Of a stretch of 64,000 nucleotides of DNA, positions 40,707-50,299 are shown one piece after another; the first letter of the stretch is position 1, and each line of letters starts with the position of its first letter. The position numbers were made by a program, and so were the translations under genes. Below the pieces are notes generated by a model that was not told where the DNA came from, searched no databases, and was given only the letters and a program-made list of their open reading frames with translations. Source of the stretch: Amphibalanus amphitrite. Lineage: Eukaryota; Arthropoda; Thecostraca; Balanomorpha; Balanidae. The stretch is taken from assembly GCF_019059575.1 (NCBI RefSeq), contig NW_024881698.1:496001-560000 (forward strand), in the 5' to 3' direction.

Positions 40707-42925
40707 ACTTGGATGCGCTAAGTCCCCTATATCCAATCGCTAAATATTTACCACGTGACATCCTAAACCAGATATACAGCACCTATATACTTCCAATATT
40801 TGACTACAGTGACATTGTATACGACGGACTAATAACGACCAAAGACAAACTACGACTAGAACGACTACACGCAAGGGCAGCACGTCTAGTGACGGGTGCG
40901 TTATTTAACACATCTCATAACAAGCTCCTTTTAGACCTAGGCTGGGACACCTTAGAAACACGACGAAAAAAACACCGACTGATATTTTACAACAAGCTGA
41001 TAAATCATTTCGCTGACTTGCCGCAATACATAAGGGACATACTACCACAAACCAGACAAGACAACACGGGTCGTGCTCTTCGCAATGCCACCAATCTCAC
41101 ACTCCCAAACAACAGAACATCACTTTTTAAACAATCTTTTATTCCTAAGACGACCAGAGATTGGAACATTTTACCAGAATCCATCAGAACCGATCCCAGC
41201 CTCAAATCCTTCCAACGAGCGATAGAGACCAGACTTTGTGCAGGGACCGTCCCACCATATAATAATACTGGATCAAAGTTTGGAAACATTCAGCATGCAA
41301 GACTTAGGTTGAACGCAACTGTCCTAAAAGCTCATCTCTACCAAATCCAAAAATCTTCTTCTCCCTGCTGTGAGTGTGGGAGCCCAAAAGAGACTGTAGC
41401 ACATTTCGTTCTAAATTGTCCCCGTTTCCAAGTGCTACGCTCTGAACTTTTCGGACAAGTTTCAATAATTATACCCATATTTAACAACTGTAACAGCGTA
41501 TCTAAACTTAACCCGCGCACCGACGGGGGGGGGCGGATATCCGCCCCCCCTGAGGTTTTTCGCAGATAGCGGGAAAACCGCGGCGCGTAGCGCCGCGAAA
41601 TTTGGTATGACTATTCTCTTATCAATTTTACACATGGTGTGCAAGTTTGAACCTCCTAACTTTTAAGGGCAGGTCACCAGGTCACTTTGAATGACCCAAC
41701 CTCAAGTCACTTTTTTGCAAATTTGTCACCGTGCCAGAGCTACAGTAGATGTCGGAGGCCTTTGAAAGTCGCAGGATGTTATTAGGTCATTAGTAGCTAC
41801 AATTTGTATATCTCGGAATTTTGATGTCGGTGACCTAAGGTCAGGTCAATTTCGCGACTTCCCCATTATAAGTCAATGGGGGAAAAATCAACTCCCTGTT
41901 TTTACCACTAAAACGGGTCGGAATGGCCCCATATACCATACATGACTTCACACACGATCAACCTTCACTACCTTGAGGTCTGTTTTGCTGTTGGGCAGCT
42001 GTAAGGTCATGTGACGTCATCAAAGGTCACCAAAGGTTTTTTGCCAATAACTCCTTACAGGAACAAGATACAGCCGCGCGGATGGTCTCATTGTGTTCAG
42101 CTCGTCAAGACGCATCGAATGATATACATGATGACCTCAAGGTCACGTGACCTGAGGTCAACCTTTGACCTTGACCTTTCGAGGTCAACATATATATCAT
42201 TCGATGCGGATTGACGAGAGGATCACGATGATGCCCTTAGTTTGTTCCTATCTTGACTACTTCGAAAGCTATTCGAGAAAAACCCTCTCCATATCTAGCG
42301 CCGCCATTTTGACTTTTTCGACCCCTGTGACGTCATCTTTGACCTGACCTGAAAATGACCTCAGTAAAAATTGTAGACCTTGTCCGTGCGTATCCGATGC
42401 CGTTTATCGCTTGTCGCTATCTTGCTTCGTTCTCGAGATCTCAGGGGGGGGGGGCGGTCATCCGCCCCCCCCCCCCCCCGTCGGTACTAAGTTGGCGCAG
42501 ACCCCCGTCGGTGCGCGGGTTAACTTATTGCTGTATGGTAGAGGCCTCAACAAAAACGATCAGATCAAAGTAGCGAAATTATTCCAAAATTATATTATCA
42601 AAACTAAAAGATTCCAGAACCAATAGCATCCAGCGGCGGACGGCGGGCCGGACGGTTCGTCGTGTCGCCTGGGGGTAGCAACTTTAATTTCAACCAGCGA
42701 GCGGTGGGTGTGGCGCGGCTTGGCGGTGGTCAAACAGACTTGTTTTCATATTATGTTGTGTTTTTTATGTAATACTCATGTTTATTTTATACTGATTGAT
42801 TAAGAGAGGTGCTTTAATTTAAGAATTTTTATTCTTTTGCACCAATCTTATAATATTTTTGTGTATGTTTTGCTCATTTGTAATGTTGAAAATAAATGTG
42901 TATGTATGTATGTATGTATGTACGT
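40707..42925 (+). pseudogene. Non-LTR retrotransposon, 5'-truncated ORF2 C-terminus
   Basis: Frame 40707-41511 reads YPIAKYLPRDILNQIYSTYI, RLERLHARAARLVTG and LLLDLGWDTLETRRKKHRL, the region after the RT palm in CR1/Jockey-type ORF2, then the zinc-finger-like CCECGSPKETVAHFVLNCPR. It resumes after the TTAA element at 42524 and stops at about 42626. A 3' UTR and a terminal (TATG)n microsatellite at 42899-42921 follow, typical of these elements. The fusion in one frame with the upstream Penelope codons is accidental. Confidence 0.85.
41512..42519. mobile_element. TTAA-flanked element, group G, 1008 bp
   Basis: CCCGCGCACCGACGGGGG left, inverse of CCCGCGCACCGACGGGGG right, TTAA at 41508-41511 and 42520-42523. 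Arms carry GGGGCGGATATCCGCCCC-like palindromes. Removing the element and one TTAA restores an open reading frame of the surrounding non-LTR element (SKL/NLLLYGRGLNK), direct proof of the insertion site. Confidence 0.9.
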
Positions 42926-43087
42926 CACCCGCCTCCTGCGCCACTGTCTGTCAAACAACTACCTTCGTTTTGGGGACAAGTACTACCGTCAAACAACCGG
43001 ATTAGCCATGGGTAGCAGAGTTGCCCCTCCGCTCGCGATCATCTTCATGGACCAGCTCGAGCAGCGCTTCAACGCACTATGTTTTAA

Positions 43088-44372
43088 CTCTGGACCAAAA
43101 CTGGCCAGGGCTCGTAACTAAGAAACTATACGAAATACAGACGTGTTTTTGGGCTCAAACGAAACGTTGGAGACTAACGATCATTTAAAGTGCAAAATGT
43201 GTCGGACCAGATGCTTATGCACTTGTTTATGACGTCACAAGTATTACGAAACATATTAAAAAATATGGCTATGTTCTCAGTTCTAGCTATTATTGCACGA
43301 GCATTTAGGTATCTGTATATTTAAAATAATCGTAGGTCTGAGCAAGGCTCATCGATGAGGCAAGTCAAGGTTGAGGACATGACCTTGTTAATTAGCGTTG
43401 ATGACCTCAGGTGACCTTGAATGCTCTTATATATGACTTATTCATATAGGCCCTACAATCTTTATATTTATTTCAAAAACATTTCAAACGTGTGTTTTGA
43501 TATCAAATTGATGTTAACCCTGACCCCACTTAAGTAAGTCCAGAGTCTTGTATGTTTTACGTCACATGACGTCAGGGGCGGATCCAGCTTATCCGTTTGG
43601 AGAGGGCAAAAGTTCCCGAACCATTCGGTGACCCCGACCGACCGCCGCGCCGGTGACTTAACAACGCTACACGACATCTGCAATCTGCATGTGTGCAGTT
43701 CAGGGAGTTCCATCTGTTATCAGCATACCGACCTAAATCATAAGCAGCGAGCGGTCAGCTCCATCCTTCAGAATGGTTGTGACGGAAAGACCTGCTATTC
43801 GTCCAGGCAGGCATCGACGCTGTATTATATTTTCTCACATTCAAAAAAAGTGTTCACCCCCAACACCGGCGCACTCAGGCGCAGCTGAAATTTTTAGGAC
43901 ATGTAGACAACTTCTTGACCCACAGTGTGGTGGTAGTCCAAGACCGTACACTAGCGTACAATTTTTTGTAGCTCTATTAGAACATTGACATTTTTCAAAA
44001 AATTGTGCCAATGTAGGGGCTGACGGAAATCAATAAAAGTAACACCTATATGCATTGTAATTATATGAATTATGGCTCAGTACAAAGCTAAAAGTTCGCG
44101 CTATCGTTTGGTACCCGAATTATATAGTTTGGTCAATCCAAAGCTCGAAGATGTTGACGTGAAGTAAGGCGACTGTTTCTGCGTTTGTTCGCCGAAGTTT
44201 AGCTTTTGAGAGTTGTCCGACTTTGTTGTACATTCTCAACGTTTTCAAAAGTGAAGAGAATAAAAGTTTCCGTCGTTAAAGATGCTCTGATCATTTTTGA
44301 ACATGATAGTGGCCAAATGAAAACGTTTAAAAATAGTCGATATTTCGCGTCCTGGCCAGTTTTTGGCCAGCG
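43088..44372. mobile_element. TTAA-flanked TIR element in Penelope, 1285 bp
   Basis: CTCTGGACCAAAACTGGCCAGG left, inverse of CGCTGGCCAAAAACTGGCCAGG right, TTAA at 43084-43087 and 44373-44376. A hAT-type word CAGGGGCGGATCCAG at 43572 suggests a further truncated insertion. No transposase recognised. Confidence 0.68.
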
Positions 44373-44453
44373 TTAAAACACGGTGCAACGGTTCAGCAGC
44401 GTCCAAGCCTGACATATAACTATATGCGGTACATTGATGATGTACTCGGAGTA

Positions 44454-45412
44454 GGGGAGAGCGGGGAGAGTTGTATCATGTCCAAGTTGTATCAGGGCGA
44501 ATTGTGCCAAACTTATCCAATAGATAGCGCTCGTGACACGACCAGCCGACGAGGTTTTCCGGGCGCCATCTTTCCCTGTTTTGTCGTGTGGCTGGGTGGA
44601 CGCGTCTCGAGGTGAGAGCCGATTTTATGTTTTTTTAATGTCATTCTAAAAAATTGAGTTGCAAGAAAATGTGTGTTTTGGGCATTTAGATGTGCACGAA
44701 TTTCAAAGATCACCGTAGCGGTGGTGAGGGTAGGTTCTAAGGCTGCGTTAGTGAAAATGGATTTCTCCAGCTGTCCGCTGTTTTTGAGCACGAGGATGTT
44801 TTTTCTAAGATGGCGGCGAGGTACATGTTGTATCAGAGCCGGGTGGGGTATGTTGTAACATGTATGTATGTATGGGTATGTTGCTTTTGATCGCGAAAGC
44901 TAAGCCCTGTCTCGCGTTTGTAGGTAGCTAGTCAATACTCGTTCCATTTCAGCACAATGTGTTGGCTTCTTTGCTCTTAGCGGGCCACTTTTGCATCAAG
45001 TCTGTTGATGTTTCGTTCGCTTCGATGTTTCGTTCGGATTGCATTGACCTAAGTTTGGTCTCATAAAAGTGAAGCCTTTGAGCATATACATTGTATTAAC
45101 CCCATTTAATGTTGTTGTTATGTTCAAAACCAGTAGCAAGCACACTCCCTGAAACGTGAAATACCTAGTGATACAAATTACCCCACCATGTGATACAACT
45201 CACCCAAGCCATGGGGCAAGTTGTATCAAAAACATTAATCTATTCGGCAGACCGTAGAAGAAAAACTGGTAGAGGTAGCGGAAAAGTTACTTTGCACAAA
45301 AAAGCAAAAGAATCAAGGAAGGAGATAGTATGGAAATAATGAGTTTATCACGGATAGTTACGAGGTTATGGGTCTCGGAGTAAAAACTGATACAACCCAC
45401 CCCACTCTCCCC
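44454..45412. mobile_element. TA-flanked TIR element 4 (keyword GTTGTATCA), 959 bp
   Basis: GGGGAGAGCGGGGAGAGTTG left, inverse of GGGGAGAGTGGGGTGGGTTG right, TA at 44452-44453 and 45413-45414. TTGTATCA words recur at about 44481, 44829, 45170-45235 and at the right end. Excising it with one TA restores the Penelope frame from YIDDVLGV into GPDNLQQYLQ. Confidence 0.9.
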
Positions 45413-46320
45413 TATGGACGACTGGACCAGACAACCTCCAACAATACCTACAGCACATCAATGACGCACACCCAGCGATACGTTTCACTATCGAAACAAC
45501 GGAGAAGAGTGGGACCATCCCGTTCCTGGACACTGCCATCACAGTAGACGACAGTGGAAGATACGTCACCGAACTCCACATCAAACCCACGTCCGCTGGC
45601 ATCATCATCCATGCGGACTCCGCACAGCCATGGAAGGTCAAGAAATCAGTCATCTATGCTCAAATACGACGTGCTCTTAAACTCTCAAGCAGCGAAGACG
45701 CACGGCAGCGTAGCATCGCACGGATCACACACCTTTTCACCGACAATGGATACAAGCTCAAGACAATCAACAGAGCCATTGAGGACTGTATGAAATCCAC
45801 AGACCAAAGGAAAAGGAACATCAATCACCCGACTAGTTCTCCCCTTCATCGACGACCAGCTGACAAGATCCGTACAGGCGGTGCCGGTGGTGAGGGGCAG
45901 CGGCCAGCAGGATCTGGGAGTGGCCTGGACGAACGATAACACCATCAAACAACATCTGGTACGGTCAGCCCTCAAACCCCCACCCTGCCCGGGAGGAGCT
46001 CGCTGTCATGCGTGCGCGGCGGGTCTTCGAGGACGATGTCACACATCCGGAGTCATCTACCAACTGACGTGTACCCTCTGTCAGAAGACATACATTGGGG
46101 AAACCGGCAGAATGGTGCGACTCCGGTACAATGAACATTTACGAGACGCGAAAAACCAACGCAGAGATTCACCTCTCGGGGACCATTTCCGGGAAGATCA
46201 CCGTGGCATACAACCGAGCCCATCACACGTGACAGCTGCAATAATACAAGTGTGCAAGACTGAGCGCGAGAGAAATATTAGGATCGTCGTTCGGCCTCTT
46301 CCGCGTCCACACGCCAGGTC
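45413..46320 (+). pseudogene. Penelope RT tail and GIY-YIG endonuclease
   Basis: First frame, 45413 to about 45810: connector with NLQQYLQHINDAHPAIRFTI and IIIHADSAQPWKVKKSVIYA. Second frame, about 45815-46320: LPFIDDQLTRSVQAVPVV, a cysteine pair block (CHACAAGLRGRCHTSG) and the GIY-YIG core VIYQLTCTLCQKTYIGETGR with R..EH (MVRLRYNEHLRDAK). The frame remains open to 46717 but the sequence beyond about 46320 is low-complexity and unrecognised. Confidence 0.88.
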
Positions 46321-46741
46321 CGGTCACCAGATACTGTATTCCCAGCACACCGCGCCGCGCGCCCAGCCCCTTTGCACCAGGTCACCGCCCGCGGGCACGC
46401 CGCCACACAGGCGGATCCAGGGCGGCCCGCCGCGCCGGCCGCACGAGCGACTCCAGGCCGGCCGGGGAGGGGGGGGGGACACGGGGTCGCATACCGCAAC
46501 CCCTAACATCCTTCCCCCCTCGAAATGTGCGAATGCGAACAAATGCAGAACAATGCAACCAACAAAACAGAACAGAACCTTTTGCTTACATAGCCCCCCT
46601 TCCCGGTTCCGCCCGCTCACCCGCTGCCCCTCCGTCAGCCACACCCCCGGACAGCCGCACCGGTCAGACGGCATCCAGTCTTCCTCAGAGACCGCAGCGC
46701 CATCCACCTCCGGGTGATGCAGCTCGAGTTCCGCTATCCGC
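46321..46741. other. GC-rich, unrecognised
   Basis: Long frames on both strands but no family resemblance; proline/arginine-rich translations reflect base composition. It separates the Penelope remnant from the SGNH ORF. Confidence 0.4.
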
Positions 46742-47756
46742 TCACTCGGATGGCTGACGCAGCTCGGCCAGCCAGGACGGGAGGCCGCTCAGCACCCTCC
46801 GCCGTCCCAGGTGGGTCAGGTGAACGCCGTCAGCCGAAAAGTAGCCGCGGTCCTCGTTCACCCAGTGCTGGCGCTTCCCCTCCTCATCTCGCCGTCCCAT
46901 AACGCAGAGGGACCGTCCCACCGAAAAGAACCCGACCCTCGGCCCCGCCAGGGAGCTCAGCCGGCGGTCGAGGTCATAGGCTGCAGTTCTCTTCCACGCT
47001 GACTGAGCATCAACCTGGGGGGCGTGGCATGGGTCCGAGGAGAGCCACGAAATGGCGCGAGGCCACCTCCCTGACGGCCGTCACTATCATTGACCATGGA
47101 GCGTCCCGTGCCTGCCCGTTCCGAGTGTAGACGTCGTTCTGGCCCAGCCAAAACACCGCCAGGCCAGTCGGCATCCCACGACGCTCCGCCGCCTCCTCCC
47201 ATCGCTGGATCACGGCCGCGATGGCCGGGGCCTGGCGAGCCCAGGTGTTCCCACTCACGGCCATGTTCATTGCCCGCACGCTCCCGAACAGACTTTTGGC
47301 GTGAGAGTCGCCGATGATCACATGGTAGCCCCGGATGGGGACAGCACCGTCCCCCCTCGCCATCAGCTCCAGTAGCGGAGGCTCGGGCGCTCCCTGGTCC
47401 ACGATCGGGGGCGGGCTGTACCCGGCGGTCGGCAGCGGCACGGCAGCCGACCCAGGAATGCCCCAGAGGTAGTCTCCTCCGTCGGTCGGCTCGGCCGCCT
47501 CCAGACCCCGGGCCAGGGGCAGGCTGTGCACCAACGCAGTCGCCGGCCCGGCCGCCTGTGTGCCGCTTCCACCGCCCGTCTCCTCCGACCGGCAGAACCA
47601 CGGCACGCCATCCGAGGTGATCTCCCCGACGCGGCCTGCCTCCGTCTCAAGGCGCTGCACTCGGTCCTCGAGCTGCCGGATCCGCGCCAGCCAGGCCACC
47701 CTGTCGCCTCCGACCAGGTCCAGGTCGACGCCCAACTCCTCCATATAATATGCCAT
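46742..47756 (-). pseudogene. SGNH/GDSL-type hydrolase-like ORF with N-terminal coiled coil, one frameshift
   Basis: Starting MAYYMEELGVDLDLVGG, residues about 20-45 (RIRQLEDRVQRLETEAGRV) form a short heptad-like coiled coil. After a Pro/Gly-rich linker come SGNH blocks: VIIGDSHAKS (GDS, nucleophile Ser), MAVSGNTW (Gly), FWLGQNDVYT (Asn) and DGVHLTHLGRRRVL (catalytic Asp-x-x-His type). The last block is one frame away: the G6 run at 47017-47022 carries a one-base shift. Intronless and degenerate, it is most likely a retroelement-borne esterase (known in ORF1 of some CR1-like elements and in some tyrosine-recombinase retroelements) and not a host gene. The upstream frame extends to 47924. Confidence 0.7.
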
Positions 47757-48230
47757 GCCTGGAAAAGGAAGAAAAACGGCAGAACACCTACATCTGAGCG
47801 GCGTATCTGTTACGCGGCGTTTCCGATTAATGGATTGATATTTCGGTGTGATGAGGTGTCGATGCTGAATTTGGTTGTGGCGTTTCCTTCCTGTTTCCTT
47901 TGGTTCTGGTCGTGATGCTCTCAACTAGTCTTCCTGTTTTCTTTGTTCGACATCATCGCCGCCGCGTAACGCCTCTCACGCTCGCCCGTCAGTTTGTCGG
48001 CAGATCATTAAGCAGTTTAGATTCCCAAAGCCCAAAATGCATAAAAGCAACAAGCTGTCGTGACTGACTAATTTTGTTAAAGTCTGAATTGTGTCAATTT
48101 GCACTCTCATATCTCGGTAAACGTTCAGTGCCTACGCATCATAGGTAAATTAAACCAAACAAAGCGCACCAATAATGCCAGGAAAACTCAATAGCCCCAT
48201 TTACTGTTCCGCTACAAGCACGTTACGGAA
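47757..48230. other. No gene recognised
   Basis: The SGNH frame continues upstream to 47924 but looks non-coding there. The remainder shows nothing identifiable. Confidence 0.4.
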
Positions 48231-48237
48231 CTGTGAA

Positions 48238-48419
<182 letters not shown>

Positions 48420-49317
48420 AGGCTGTTTAGTTTCGACAACTATCGATTCGACGTTTATGCCATAAAACGGCTGGCGGACACGACGAGTGATCACGGCCAC
48501 ACTTGTCCAAGTACCAGTTTCCTCTCGAAACTTGTCGGCTTTGGTGACCTGACGAGACTTTGTTAGACGCGCGGAGAGAACAGGCTAAAGGCAAGTTACT
48601 AATTCGTTCGTTCCGAGCCAAAGTTGTATCAGTCAAGTACGTGGTGGTGACGCTTGTCAATTCTGTACTGGGTGGAACGAGACAACAATCACAATAAAAT
48701 GACGCCTCGCCGGTCTTGCGGCGCGCGCGGCTCGGCACGGCTGTAAAACGATTACCGATTTGAATTGTTACCAAGCGATGGGTGCAGTGGCACCTGCACA
48801 CTGTCGGTCGGCTGTACTGAGAGCTGTGCTATTCTCTCTGGATTGAGTATCGATTTCACTGTTCAGCGTCATAAACGAGCAGCTGGTGATGCTGTGCGAC
48901 TGATGGACACGCCCGGGCAATACAGGCCCACTCGGAGCGGTCACAAACAATATCGATCAAGAGTAGTTCATCTGACTTTTTGGCAAGTGTTAAATGGTCG
49001 GGGTGGGCAGCTAGCATCATTATCTCTGGGCTTCCGCAACTGACATTATTACATGTATTCACCTCTCGTTCATTATCCAGGTCATCCTGGAAGCAACCTA
49101 TAGCCGAAATTGACCACAGAGTCGGCCTACTCTGAGGGCAATTAGGAGCTTCCGGAACGAGCTAGTAATAATCACATTCGCACGACAACCATACTTCGGA
49201 AGTGGATCCCAGAAATTAGTAGCCCCCTCCAAGCGGCTAATCATGGCACCACCATGTAGCCCCGTTACATGAGATATCCTTTTGTCGTGATTCCTTAGAC
49301 TCACGGAACTCTAACCA
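48420..49317. other. No gene recognised
   Basis: Several open frames of 60-124 codons but none recognisable. No repeat or RNA gene identified. Confidence 0.4.
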
Positions 49318-50010
49318 CCTCGGGGTACGTCCGGAAAACCACAGCGGACTACTCCCGGAAACCGTAACGGGGTACGTCTGGAATACCACAGCAGACTACA
49401 CCCGGAAAACCACATCGGGACTGTCCGGAATACCACAGCGGACTTAACCCAGCAACATAACGGGGAACGTCTGGAATACCACAGCAGACTACACCCAGAA
49501 AACCACATCGGGACTGTCCGGAATACCACAGCGGACTTGACCCGGCAACATAACGGGGTACGTCTGGAATACCACAGCAGACTACACCCAGAAAACCACA
49601 TCGGGACTGTCCGGAATACCACAGCGGACTTGACCCGGCAACATAACGGGGTACGTCTGGAATACCACAGCAGACTACACCCGGAAAACCACATCGGGAC
49701 TGTCCGGAATACCACAGCGGACTTAACCCGGCAACATAACGGGGTACGTCTGGAATACCACAGCAGACTACACCCGGAAAACCACATCGGGACTGTCCGG
49801 AATACCACAGCGGACTTAACCCGGCAACATAACGGGGTACGTCTGGAATACCACAGCAGACTACACCCGGAAACCCACATCGGGACTGTCCGGAATACCA
49901 CAGCGGACTTAACCCGGCAACATAACGGGGTACGTCTGGAATACCACAGCAGACTACACCCGGAAAACCACATCGGGACCGTCCGGAATACCACAGCGGA
50001 CTTCACCCGG
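49318..50010. repeat. 93-bp minisatellite, about 7.5 copies
   Basis: Unit: GGGGTACGTCTGGAATACCA CAGCAGACTACACCCGGAAA ACCACATCGGGACTGTCCGG and a second GAATACCACAGCGGACTTAA half-unit, then CCCGGCAACATAAC. Because 93 is 31 codons, one frame on each strand stays open (31-residue repeat), which mimics a gene. Copies differ at a few positions; the leftmost copy is more diverged and partial. Confidence 0.95.
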
Positions 50011-50299
50011 ATATCTATCAACGGCGTCAGCGTGATGCATCACCCTACATCCGGGTTAGCTAATCAGGCACGCAACCTGCACCGCCGCTTCTCACCAGCG
50101 GCAGCACAGGCAATCGAACAACGACGCCTGCCCGTTTCACTGCCGGCTCACGACAGTACGGGCCCCCAAACTGGATCTGACCTTCAGCCAGCCAATGGCA
50201 CGTCTCCAACCATTCGAAAATGTGTGGAGGCATGCAAGTGGTATCTCCATGCAACGACCAACACTGCCTTAAGTACAATTGCACTACCTTGACCAGAAC

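Larger units (their letters stand above)
40565..46320 (+). pseudogene. Penelope-like retroelement, 5' truncated, broken by three insertions
   Basis: Penelope-like elements encode a telomerase-related reverse transcriptase fused to a GIY-YIG endonuclease. Fragments in order: 40565-40706 with RT motif A (VFSVDVTNLYGNIPYNEAI); 42926-43087 (LLRHCLSNNYLRFGDKYYRQ, TTGLAMGSRVAPPLAIIFMDQ); 44377-44453 (YNYMRYIDDVLGV, catalytic YIDD); and 45413-46320 (NLQQYLQHINDAHPAIRFTI, then FLDTAI, then GIY-YIG). Inserted material: non-LTR element 40707-42925, TTAA-flanked element 43088-44372, TA element 44454-45412. A one-base frameshift lies near 45810 and another break near the 43.1/44.4-kb junction. Confidence 0.88.

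Noticed and set aside
40707..43087. Clear target-site duplication for the non-LTR element
   Set aside because: The flanks share only a few bases (GAC/GTC region); I could not define a duplication.
43572..43990. Complete hAT element starting CAGGGGCGGATCCAG
   Set aside because: No matching inverted end or 8-bp duplication found downstream.
49311..50292. Long open frames (236 and 251 codons) on both strands
   Set aside because: They coincide with the 93-bp tandem repeat, whose length is a multiple of three.
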